Notes under the pieces: generated by a model
Told to the model about the DNA's origin: nothing
Seen by the model: only the letters and a program-made list of their open reading frames with translations
Database searches by the model: none
Translations under genes and position numbers: made by a program
Shown here: positions 12,129 through 21,245 of the stretch, in pieces
Position numbering within the stretch: position 1 is the first letter of the stretch
Layout: every line of letters begins with the position of its first letter
NCBI GenBank assembly: GCA_905250025.1
Contig: CAJNOJ010000004.1
Span: forward strand, 806,001 to 870,000
Origin: Adineta ricciae
Lineage: Eukaryota > Rotifera > Eurotatoria > Adinetida > Adinetidae
Direction: 5' to 3'
DNA length: 64,000 nucleotides

Positions 12129-13092
12129 TCATGCTCTGAATCTTGGTAGGCACATTTTCCCTGCGACAATCGCCGAGACGACTGTTAACCATGTGGCACC
12201 AACGAATGCGATATAACTTGAGCCAATTCGATAATCAGTCGGTAATTGAAATGGTGAACCACCGATGATTTCCGAATCGAATCCCATTGGAAAAAGAACG
12301 GTTGAGAAACATAGAAATATCACTGAAAAGAAAGGAAAAAGAAATTTTCCTCTTTCTGCTCTCCAAAATATAAAGATCAAGTTTACTTGCAGCGAATCCA
12401 GTCAACCGACCGTATTCAATGATTGAATTTCGAAGAAAATGTGAGGCAAGAAATAAAAATATTGTCATTGTGAGTAAACAAAGCGCGCCGACCGCTAAAC
12501 CAAATGATAATACCCATACAAAACGAATGTGCTGTGGTACAAAGCATTTCTGTTCATTCGATGAATATGTTATACACATTTCGATTAGACCAAGCGAAGT
12601 TTCGCCTAAGCAAAGCAGACAAACAAATCCCAATTAATCATAGTACAGGTGATATGAAAATTTTCATTATACTTATCAATTATTTCGTCTTATCTTAAAA
12701 GTATAAATAGTGCAAAGTCCAACTTGTATGATGGAGAATACTAATCTATTTTTCCCCTCTAATTCTCTCATATATTAGCATAATATTCTCGAGCAAAAAG
12801 GTTATTCAAACACATACGAGTATTATCCATACAAGGAGAAATCTTCTGTCGGTTTCTCGGTTAAAATCTCTTTTAATTATCATACAAGATATCTGATAAT
12901 GATGAAAAACAAATTGCTATGTTGTTTTCTATTCAGCTGAATACTATTCTACGACGAAAACAAATATTTAGAGTCTCTACCTTGATTGATCGATAGAATC
13001 CATCGTGGTCGTGAAATACTGACGAGAACAAGTAAAGCAGCTACTGTAAATAAAGTTGTTGAAAGTACAACGAGTCGATCCAGTGTGACCAT
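12129..13092 (-). CDS. MOSMO: MOSMO (Attenuator of Hedgehog), claudin-like four-span membrane protein
   Basis: Three exons on the minus strand. Exon 1 (start 13092) encodes MVTLDRLVVLSTTLFTVAAL then SRPRWI. Exon 2 (about 12400-12610) has the first extracellular loop with ETSLGLIEMC and CFVPQHI. Exon 3 carries LFPMGFDSEIIGGSPFQLP and GSSYIAFV and ends AGKMCLPRF. These match human MOSMO segment by segment (LFPIGF..EVGGQPYKLP, GSSYVLFV, AGKVCLPG), and the four hydrophobic spans are at the right places. Known role: with MEGF8 and MGRN1 it ubiquitinates Smoothened and clears it from the cilium, damping Hedgehog signalling. The first intron (about 360 bp) is unusually long for this window. Total length is close to the 167-residue family norm. 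Confidence 0.88.
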
Positions 13093-13371
13093 ATGTTATC
13101 TAAACATTCTCCTTGAAGAACAGAATGTAATAAAATCTTTCTTTTCGACTCATCCGACTATATGGAATGATAAATGATAATAGAACTTTCATTTCATTGG
13201 TCCCCGGAATAATCCTATGAGAAAAGAAAGCTAAGACCTCTGTTGTATACGGTTCTAAAAGAAAGAAATTTAGAACTCGAACTCATGCGATCGTTCGATT
13301 TGATTAACTTCTTTTACCATTCCTAGATTTTATCGAACGATATTCTTTTTCAATTGCAAATAAGCCTTCCA

Positions 13372-14439
13372 ATGAGTAAATCAATTGAAAATACTCGCAT
13401 GTCTCTACTACTTTTGTTCGATTCCAGGTAGTAATAAACTTGAAATGTATGAAGTAAGATTATTACATGAACATCTTTATCTATGTGTAATAATTATTCA
13501 TGCATTCTTGAAAAGGAAATTCGCCTATGGAAAAATTCACGCGAGCGCGAACGGTAAGAGTTTCGAAAGCTGTCGTCTTCTATCATTTATTCACTTGTAT
13601 ACAGATACGATAATATGGCGGATGCTTTCTCTCTCATCACAACCTTGCAAGCACTTGAAAAGGCTTATATCAAAGATCTTGTTGAACCTGTCGAGTAAAT
13701 TGGATTGGTAATGATCAATTTCCCTACTAATCAATCATATTAGATATACGAAACATTGTGAAAAGCTAATCGCTAAATTTACAGCAGCATTTCGTCAGAT
13801 TGATGGTGATTTTTCTCGTATAGAAGATTTTGCTCGGAAATATAAAGTAAAATGGCACTTTTCAACCTTTCATCTCGTATTTGATGCTGGTTTTCTCTCA
13901 GTTGGATTGTCCAGCAGCTGTATTACGTATCCATGAAGGCCGTCCAATAACCGTTCGTGACGATCGCGGTAATATAAACAAAGCAATTGCAGAAACTGTT
14001 TCGGTACAATGGAATCCCGAAAGGTTCTCTCTTTTTTTGTATATAAAACTTGTCTTGATTTAGTTGTTCATCAATCTAATGGACAAACTGAAATTGAATA
14101 TTCGAGCGAATGATATGGTAAATAACGAATCGACAAAAATGTCATGATTCGCATTTGATCTTTTTCAGCTACAAACCGATGTTCGTGAATTATTAGATGT
14201 GATCAATCAAATGAGTTTGATACCATCGAATTATATCGGTCGGGAGAAAATCTCTAAATGGTACAGACGAAGTTATTTTCGTGTAGGAAAAATCATTACA
14301 TTGAATTGTTTTTAGGTTAAATATTCTGATGACGATGAACGCAGCTCACGAGATCACTGATGAACAAGCACGGCAATTTCAGTTAGATTTAGAAACTTGT
14401 TACAGTGAATTCAATCGTTTACTTGCGTCTACCGGATAA
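13372..14439 (+). CDS. VPS28: VPS28, ESCRT-I subunit
   Basis: Eight short exons. Joined, they read [102 protein letters not shown] and [16 protein letters not shown], ending in the C-terminal four-helix bundle ([31 protein letters not shown]). Each block has a direct human VPS28 counterpart. Known role: the N-terminal half binds the VPS23/VPS37 core of ESCRT-I and the C-terminal bundle recruits ESCRT-II, sorting ubiquitinated cargo into multivesicular bodies. The first exon is only four bases (ATG A) in my model, spliced to 13431; this start is the least certain part. Introns are 40-65 bp. Confidence 0.92.
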
Positions 14440-14759
14440 TGCATTTCATTGAACAATAATTGTATAGTTAAATATTCTCTCTTTTCTTTTCAAAGTAATA
14501 CACGATTTTCTAAGTCCTATGTCGATTATTGGTTACACGATTGAATAAATATACACAAAGTGGCTTTTAAGCAAGAAATGATGAAGCCAAAAACATGATC
14601 GTTATCAAAACGTTAACACGAAAAGTCAAACATTGACTCGTTCTTGTCTCCAGGGCATACGAATAGAAATTTCTCTTACACGGCCTTGAAAGTTCGATTT
14701 AACGTCTTTCTATTCGAATGAAAAAACAATACCATTGCGTCCGTTTGTTTTGTACTCAT
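14440..14759. other. Intergenic between convergent VPS28 and the small secreted gene
   Basis: 320 bp of 3' UTR/intergenic DNA. It contains an imperfect inverted repeat: 14656-14669 pairs with 14707-14720 at 13 of 14 positions across a 37-nt loop. I see no ORF of note. Confidence 0.4.
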
Positions 14760-15138
14760 TCATAAACGCAAAAAATAAAAAACTGAAAATAGTAGAAAAC
14801 TGATCGAAGAAAAAACTGACGGTTGAACTGTTGTCGAGGAATTGTAATACCATTCTGGACGTCGCACGCCATGATTCCAGTTGTAATTATTATTCCAGGC
14901 ATAATTCGGATTTGGATAGCGATTGTCGTAATTGTTTACCCAACCTTGTCCGCCTGGCCCGTAAAGACCATATTGATTATTATATTGCTGAACGTAATTG
15001 TATCCAGCATATTGCCGTCGTCGACGGTTGGCTTGTGCTCCTAGAAAAGAAAAGTTTAGCTTAGCTTAACACATTCAAATATTTGATCTTACCGATGATG
15101 AGTAGAGAGAAGAGAAATAGAAATAACAGTTTATTCAT
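14760..15138 (-). CDS. Small secreted Asn/Tyr/Gly-rich protein with a GPI-signal-like C-terminus
   Basis: Two exons, not annotatable from single-frame ORFs. Exon 1 (15138-15093) encodes a textbook signal peptide, MNKLLFLFLFSLLII. A GT-AG intron of about 46 bp follows, and exon 2 opens GAQA, a good signal-peptidase site, then NRRRRQYAGY. The mature part is low-complexity: YNYVQQYNNQYGLYGPG, then repeated Asn-Tyr, Asn-Pro and Trp-Asn units (NYAWNNNYNWNHG). The tail has NSSTT, a spacer and a hydrophobic stretch SISFLLFSVFYFL before the stop, the layout of a GPI attachment signal (small omega residues, spacer, hydrophobic end). About 110 residues; no cysteine. I do not recognise a family. The architecture resembles prion-protein-type molecules, but there is no sequence identity to claim. 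The function is unknown. Confidence 0.65.
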
Positions 15139-15483
15139 ATTTTGTATGTTGATCGTGCACGAGCAATTCGAGAAATGTGTCTCGTTAGTGCAACAATTGT
15201 CAACAAGTATATTATGCAGACATACGTTCTCTCGTTGCGAATCGTTGTGTATATAGATGTATATGAAGAAAAAAGGTCATTTGGAGGGTATTTCTCTCTT
15301 TTTCTTTCTTTCTTTCAATGTTTGCATATGATGATTCAATCATTCGTATCGATCTCTCGTCTCTCTTCAACTTGTAAAGCTTGACAAACGAACTAACATT
15401 TTTGTGACAAACAGAACACAAAGAAATAGAATTTCTATTTGAATCAAACTGTTGACACGCGATTTTTTCTCTATTATCAACGT
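15139..15483. other. Upstream region of the small secreted gene and tRNA
   Basis: 345 bp without a supported gene. It is the presumptive promoter for the minus-strand secreted protein and contains a short CT-rich run near 15290-15320. Confidence 0.4.
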
Positions 15484-15555
15484 GCCTGTTTAGCTCAGTG
15501 GTAGAGCGTCGCTCTCGTAAAGCGAAGGTCACAGGTTCAATCCCTGTAGTAGGCA
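15484..15555 (+). tRNA. tRNA-Thr (anticodon CGT)
   Basis: A 72-nt cloverleaf. Acceptor GCCTGTT pairs with AGTAGGC (with two G-U pairs), D-arm GCTC/GAGC, anticodon stem TCGCT/AGCGA around loop CTCGTAA (anticodon CGT, decoding ACG), T-arm ACAGG/CCTGT with loop TTCAATC. The internal A box (TAGCTCAGTGG) and B box (GGTTCAATCC) are intact and there is no intron. CCA is not encoded, as expected for a nuclear gene. A T-run follows at 15562-15570. Confidence 0.95.
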
Positions 15556-15561
15556 TCAACC

Positions 15562-15570
15562 TTTTTTTTT
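15562..15570 (+). terminator. RNA polymerase III terminator (T-run)
   Basis: A run of nine T residues begins seven bases after the tRNA-Thr 3' end, the standard Pol III stop signal. Confidence 0.8.
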
Positions 15571-15772
15571 CTTCTTTCTTCCCGTTCTGTTAGTCGACGC
15601 GTACGTATTTGCCATATAAATATCTGTGAGACGCAGTTAGTAAATGAAATCATTTAACGATAGATAATTACTTATTTATGTAACAACGTCTTATTTTTCC
15701 ATGAAATTTCGAGAGTTTTACAATTGAAATTATTTGAAAGAGAGAAAGAGAGAGAGAGAAATAAAAGGAAAT

Positions 15773-16357
15773 TCAAGATTTTTGTTGTTGTTGAAAATGT
15801 CTTAGTAGACTTTGTAATAGATCGTTTGTGAGATGAATGCGTTCAAATTTAACTGCAGATTTCTCGTCTTTGTTAACCTTGTTTTCACATATTATTTTCA
15901 TCTGTTTCACCATTGTTTGAGATTTTTTGGCATCAACTGTGACCTGAATTCGTTGTGAGGTTGTATTACTCGATGGTATTGCTCTTTTGCGTGCAATTAA
16001 TGGCTACATGAAAATGAATATTCATAGATCGATTAGGAAAAAACCTGTTTCGGTAAGGAGTACCTTCTTGATTGTCTTTTTCTTTGCTCGTTGCTGTTGA
16101 ACAAGTTTAAAAATATGTTCAGTCGATTGATCTACTATTGGATGAAACATTCCATCGTCGGAACGATGTAGAACATCTGTTAATGATTCGAGAAATTCGG
16201 TTAATGTGGAATAGCCGAAAAGTTGATACGGTAGTGAACGTTGACTATTAAACAAGGCATAATCACGCGCTAATTCATCTTCATATAGACCTGTCGGAGA
16301 TGAAACTAGTAACGAACGAATTTCAATTTTAAGATTACTTAACAACAACGATGTCAT
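15773..16357 (-). CDS. Short LOTUS (OST-HTH) domain protein
   Basis: Two exons; the intron near 16007-16063 joins KKTIKK to PLIARKRAIPSS. Residues about 5-75 form an OST-HTH/LOTUS winged-helix fold: LKIEIRSLLVSSPTGL (helix 1), YEDELARDYALFNSQ, LPYQLFGYSTLTEFLESL (the family's G-Y-x-x-L-x-x-F-L motif) and VLHRSDDGMFHP. The remaining roughly 100 residues are basic (AKKKTIKK) with no recognised domain and end in QQQQKS. Known for the family: LOTUS domains in Oskar, TDRD5, TDRD7 and MARF1 bind Vasa or structured RNA in germ granules. This protein has no Tudor, RRM or NYN domain, so it is a minimal member, and I cannot assign an orthologue. The length of about 175 residues is much shorter than TDRD5/7. 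A GA-rich run at 15736-15760 lies just 3' of the stop. Confidence 0.75.
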
Positions 16358-16775
16358 AGCGATGTCTCCGTAGACTGATAATCGATTTTCTTTCCGAATG
16401 ATATACGACTGGAGAGATCAGAATACGAAAGAATACTAATTGTGAACAGACAGATGTCACTGTCCGAAAAATAAGTTCAAATGGAAAATCATGACATTGA
16501 CAACTGAAAAACTGAAGAGAAATAGAATACTTCTGATTAACAGTACTTTTTTGCAAATATTTCAGTGTATAGAAAACGATTGCATTTGTCTTTCTATCAT
16601 TTGGGTTTTTTCCTCGTTGAATCAATATTGATCATCGTCGGAGAATATTCTTTTTCTAAAACACTATGATTACTCAGTCAGGCAGCTGCCATGGACACCG
16701 ATATCTTATGTATACTCCTTTCAAAGAATTTTCTCAACGGACGGATATTTATTGTATAAATAAAGGACAGAACTC
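16358..16775. other. Intergenic, 418 bp
   Basis: Upstream region of the LOTUS gene and 3' region of the four-helix membrane protein. The minus-strand frame at 16335-16625 shows no domain and overlaps the LOTUS start, so it is likely noise. Confidence 0.4.
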
Positions 16776-17449
16776 TTAGTCATGACCAAAGCAGATGCCG
16801 AAGCAAGCGAATACATAGATAACAATATAAACGGCACACGATATCAACATGCCAACAGCACAGCCAAGTTGCGCTTGAATAAGTTTTAACTTATCGTATG
16901 GAACTGCCGGACATCGAAGATCCGCACTATTGTTATTAGCTATTGCTTGACCACATTGGTTTAATATCGCAGTATAATTTGTTCGAAATGATTCTACACT
17001 TCGAACAGCACAACATAATTGATCACCCAGATAACATTTACAGAGATCCTTGATGAAAATTTGATCGAAATAGATCATCACACAAGCTAACAATCCACTG
17101 AATACTAAACAGAATAAACGAGAAGTTCGCCATCGGAATTGAAATCAGAACTTACTTGTCCATATGAGTACATAAGTGGCACAACAACGACCGCGGCAAC
17201 AGCAGGCTGATAGAATACAAAGAACCCAATAGAAATAAAAACAGAAAAGAATATCTTACTAATGAAAAGCATCATAAGAAATGTTTTGATGAAGACCAAA
17301 CTAGCCCAAAAGCCAACCCAGATGGTTCCGTGAGCAAGATCGATATACACCGAACCAATCTCCAACCCAACGATTGCTGCAGTTAGCACAAGTTGAGCAA
17401 TACCGACCACAGCCGATGTCCATCGGGGAAAACGTTCCGAGAAACCCAT
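16776..17449 (-). CDS. Four-span membrane protein with a Cys-Cys-Cys/Arg loop, unknown family
   Basis: Three exons. Exon 1 (from 17449) gives MGFSERFPRWTSAVVG, then a first membrane helix (GIAQLVLTAAIVGLEIG) and a second (GFWASLVFIKTFLMMLFI). Using donor A/GTAAGA and acceptor TATCAG, exon 2 reads TCCCRGRCCATYVLIWT. Exon 3, entered at TTTAG/TATTC, reads IFSGLLACVMIYFD. A Cys-containing extracellular loop follows (CKCYLGDQLCCAV and an NYT sequon) and then the last helix (GCAVGMLISCAVYIVIYVFA). The short cytosolic CCCRGRCC loop is a likely palmitoylation site. The topology recalls claudin/tetraspanin-like proteins, but no family signature (claudin W-GLW-C-C, tetraspanin CCG) is present. An unspliced reading through intron 1 is also open, so the exact exon 2 frame is inferred. 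Function unknown. Confidence 0.65.
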
Positions 17450-17951
17450 GAAATATTCTTACAGTTCACTTGTCGACAGTAGAGTGTGAAGGAGAAGAGT
17501 AGTTTCTTTTTAAAAAAATGGCACTAAATGTCCACGATTGCTTTTCTTTTATGGAAGTATGAGATTGTTTGAGAGAGAAAAAAATAGTTTAGTATTGTGT
17601 TCCTCTTTTTTCTCTCGCTGAAGAGAAGAACGGAAGAAGGTCGGTGTTATAAATTATAAGAGTGGAAGGTAGATGCCTGTGCCAAATAATGATGTGAGAG
17701 AGTGAAAGAAAGAAAGGACATTGATGTCAGAGACGGCATCAATCCATTATAAAATGATTTTTCTCTCGATGATTCTTCGCGCCTTTTCTGATTCAGAATA
17801 TTTTAATGTCATCATCCAGCTGTTCTATTTTTCTCGGCACCGACAATTTTCTCAATGAGTCACAGTTAGAATTACTTATATACAAACTGCCTAAATTCTG
17901 ATTTATTTAGTAAATAAGAGAAACTCGAGAAAACAAGCATAGAAAAGTCTT
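17450..17951. other. Intergenic, 502 bp
   Basis: AT-rich with several GAGA/TCTC runs (for example about 17575-17615 and 17690-17710). Promoter of the four-span protein and 3' flank of the phosphatase. No ORF with coding character. Confidence 0.4.
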
Positions 17952-18802
17952 TTATTCTGTCTTTCGCGGCGGTCTCTTCCTGCCATTCAGCGTGTAAACA
18001 CCATCTACTTTGTTTAGTTCAACTATTTCGCAATTATTAAATGTTTTTAATTCAGTTAATTCATCAACTGTCCAACGAAAATAGCGCATGAGAAACAGTC
18101 GCATGAGAAGTTCATGTGAAACAATGATGATATTCTGTGTTTCATTGTGATGTCCATTATGCAGTTCACGAAATAATGTGTCGAGAAATAATGTAACACG
18201 ATCATAAACATCAGCACCACTTTCTCCACATGTAAAACGATAGAAAAAGTGGCCAAGACGATCACGCTCTTCAAATGCTTTTGGTTGAGTTTCTAAGTCA
18301 GCTAAATTGCCGAACTCTTGTTCACGTATACGTGGATCTTCTCGTTCAGTAATGATCTGCAAGGGTGAAAATGCTTTTCGAATGTTTGCCCATGTTTGTT
18401 TCGATCGTTTATACGGACTCATATAAACATAAACCGACTCTTTGCCGATCTTCGAACGAAGGATTCTACCAGCTTCTGTTGCTTGTTCATGGCCCTTTGT
18501 CGTTAATTCGATCTGATGATCAGCTAGACGAGAGTACAAAGCTATTCACAACAAAAAAAAACAATCTGGCAATCAATTCATTAGAAACAAAACTTGTCAT
18601 GGTTACTTGTGTCCACATTTGCTTGAGATTCCCCGTGTCGAACGAGAAATATGCGTGATGGTCGTTGTAAACTTCGTAGTTTTCTATATCGACGATGAAA
18701 ATATTCCATCATATAATTAATACAAACATCGTAGCAACCGAAGGTGACAAAACCAACGACACTCAAGGCAATACAAATTATCCCAATCAAAACAGTGACC
18801 AT
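17952..18802 (-). CDS. Membrane-anchored histidine (phosphoglycerate mutase-like) phosphatase
   Basis: Two exons; the intron near 18542-18605 joins VDT to LYSRLADHQIELTTKG. The N-terminus has a single hydrophobic anchor (MVTVLIGIICIALSVVGFVTF), followed by the catalytic RHG motif FLVRHGESQAN. The second conserved arginine lies in SPYKRSKQTW and the distal histidine in IIIVSHELLMRLFLM. EQEFGNL is the loop typical of the broad-range acid phosphatase DET1/AT74-like subgroup of plants and fungi. Catalytic chemistry is phosphohistidine-based phosphate ester hydrolysis; the substrate is not predictable. I start at the in-frame ATG at 18802. DET1-like enzymes are uncommon in animals, so acquisition from another kingdom is possible but untested here. 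About 260 residues. Confidence 0.8.
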
Positions 18803-20041
18803 TGTTTCTGTTTTAGTCAAATATTGTCTTGTTTTTATACAGATAAAAAACAGAGTGTCATCCTAATAACAATAGATATGAAAAAAAAACTCGGTAACGC
18901 ATGACTGCACTCAGAGTTGTGCGCATATGAATAGGCAAGGTTGGATAGTGTAAAAGAGAAAACAAATTTTGATATTCGCTTACGCGTAGTCTACGACACC
19001 AATATCATAATATGAATAAGAATTGATAAATGCATAAATATCAACTAATTATATTAGTCATAGATTTAAAAAGAATGAGTATTACAACTTTCTGTGTTCG
19101 TTTGCAAGAGAAACTTTGTCAACGACATTGTCGATAGATCATTTTGTTTGATCGTATTTATGCAGTGGGAAAAGGAACAGCGTGACAGGAAATAATTATT
19201 TTCATACAATGAAAAACTAATGGTACTGCAAATACTGGAGTATAACTTGATATATTTCTTCGGAGTGATACAATAAGAAAAGAAACGCCTTTTTGAAGCG
19301 TAAAAACTGATGATTTAGTTTTTGCTGAGAAAGGAAAAACAAAAGATTTCATGAAGATTTCTCCTAATAACGTCGAAAATTAAAAAATCGAGAACGGCAG
19401 TTTATGAAAAGAAAAATCCTTTACACACTCACGCACACCTGCACCTTTCATTCATCACTCTCCTTCTGTGCGTTCGGCTTTTTGATTTTCGACGTTATTA
19501 GCGTTGACCTTCATGAAGTTCATTGCTTTAACGATCGAGTCAAAAGAACGAATAAATCTTCTCTTTTTGAAGAAATCCCAAAACTTATCTCGAAATTGAA
19601 TCGTTTGATTCTGTGTTCACAATCCATTTCGTACATGAATGCTACATTTCGGCGTACCAAACGACATGTGATAAATTCAAAATTTTCAACTATCCGTTCT
19701 CTCACCCTCAAGACGCAAGTGATTGTATGACGTCTCATATACATTACAAACAAGTGCGAAAGCGATAAGAAACTGATATTCATAATAGTCCATGATCGAT
19801 GTATTGAAGTAATCTATGATTAGTTCAGTCGATCGACGACAATCATAGAAAAAAAACATTTTCTTTTCGTCAATACTATTAGAGCACATGTATAAATGAA
19901 GGTATTTCTTTTCAAAAGTCGCTGATCTATACTTCGTTTTCGTATCGACTAATATTATAACTATCGCTCTATCTTTCAATCATCATTTCAAGTCATCGAA
20001 GAAATACGCGACGATACAATCTAACTTGTTTTCACCTATTC
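18803..20041. other. Long intergenic stretch, 1.2 kb
   Basis: No gene is supported; the short ORFs on both strands have no domain, no matching splice partners and A/T-driven composition. The one structured element is an imperfect inverted repeat at about 19348-19517, listed separately. The right end serves as the bZIP promoter. Confidence 0.5.
19348..19517. repeat. Imperfect inverted repeat (possible hairpin or MITE remnant)
   Basis: The left arm, 19348-19356 plus 19365-19380, is the exact reverse complement of 19509-19517 plus 19485-19500. The two matching blocks (9 and 16 bases) are separated by eight unmatched bases in both arms. Weaker pairing continues inward through A-rich and CGA/AACG patches. 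The spacer between the arms is 104 nt. It lies in a gene-free stretch. I cannot tell a degraded transposon end from a transcribed hairpin. Confidence 0.55.
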
Positions 20042-20653
20042 ATGGACAATACATATTCACAATTCGATGACCTTATTTCTGTCGAATACGAGCAGTTTTC
20101 AACATCGAATGATGAATATAGTAATGATACAACGCCAAGTACACACGATGTTGAGAGTAGAAATTCATCAAAAGTAGAAAAACAACGGAATGGTGAACGA
20201 ACTTATGTGCAACATTATGGTCCGATAGTTATACGAAAGCGTCAGTCAACTGCACCAACGTTAGCAACAGGTCGACGTCCGAAAAATGTAAAATACGAAG
20301 GTGACGAAGCTATCAAGCGTGATATACGTCGAATGAAAAATCGTGAATCAGCGAAAAACTTAAAAAAACTTCGGGATGATATTGCACATAATTTAGAATC
20401 AACAATCGATGAATTGGAATTAGAAGAGCGAGAATTAAGCACAGCTGTTAACGTTCTTCGTTCTTATAAAACATACCTTGAACGTCGATGTGAAGAATCT
20501 TCAAGCAAGCAAAATCCTGCTTCTCCCACCATAATAGTACCGTCCTTGCAAACGAATACTATGCAGCTTGATGATGATCAACATTATCATGTTGAATTCA
20601 AAGAAGAACGAACATCGCCATCGCCACCCTACCAACTAGCATTTTGTATATGA
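20042..20653 (+). CDS. Intronless bZIP transcription factor
   Basis: A single exon of 203 residues. The basic region starts near residue 97 (IKRDIRRMKNRESAKNLKK); its invariant Asn is in NRESAKNLK. From that Asn, leucines fall at exactly +18, +25, +32, +39 and +46, the correct register for a five-heptad zipper (HNLESTIDELELEEREL onward). The family arginine at Asn+8 is replaced by Lys, and the usual Cys/Ser at +7 is Leu, so DNA preference may be unusual. Flanks are Ser/Thr/Asp-rich and disordered. A short basic patch GRRPKNVKYEGDEA precedes the DNA-binding helix. I cannot assign it to a named subfamily (CREB, ATF, Maf, C/EBP). It would act as a dimer in the nucleus. The lack of introns sets it apart from most neighbours. 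Confidence 0.8.
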   Translation: MDNTYSQFDDLISVEYEQFSTSNDEYSNDTTPSTHDVESRNSSKVEKQRNGERTYVQHYGPIVIRKRQSTAPTLATGRRPKNVKYEGDEAIKRDIRRMKNRESAKNLKKLRDDIAHNLESTIDELELEERELSTAVNVLRSYKTYLERRCEESSSKQNPASPTIIVPSLQTNTMQLDDDQHYHVEFKEERTSPSPPYQLAFCI

Positions 20654-21245
20654 GCATATCTTTCACTAGAAATTTGACTGAGTCTCATAGTTGTTTTTAA
20701 GATATATCTGTTATTTTTTTAATTATCAGTTACTTTCGTTAGACAATCATTGGATTTATTCACTTTTATAAAGCGGATTTGTCTGTTCGAGATGCTGACA
20801 AGAGAAGACGTATTGTTTTTATGTATTGCTGATGTCATATCGATAAAAAGTACGAGTACGTATTTATATAAAAGATCAATGTCAAAAAGGAAACAAAAAC
20901 GATCTACATTTGACACTAAAGAAGCTTTCTTCCCGAGGATATATACGATTTTGATTCGAAGCTTTGTATTTCGGTTAGTTTCCAATTTCTTTACATATTG
21001 CTACGTATCATACAGTAAGTATTAATTTGATCAGATGCAGCATTTTCTTCCGGAACGAATAGGTATGAATGAATACTTATTCTCAGTGGTGGTGATGGTG
21101 GCGTTGGGACGACTCACCTATGTCGAAGAATTGATTGGCGAACGTCTTATCCAATCGAATCGCTATTCATTTTCGACCACACGATCATTCTGGTTCGGCT
21201 AGAACTTTACACTAGTAAATACCGGCAAACTATTCGAAATGTAAA
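20654..21245. other. Intergenic, 592 bp
   Basis: 3' flank of the bZIP gene and promoter of ECSIT. No coding or RNA feature recognised. Confidence 0.4.

Noticed and set aside
16335-16625. Minus-strand 96-residue frame upstream of the LOTUS gene
   Set aside because: Overlaps the LOTUS start in another frame and lacks conserved features.
19404-19979. Plus- and minus-strand frames of about 100 residues
   Set aside because: No domain, no splice partners, AT-driven composition; one overlaps the inverted repeat.
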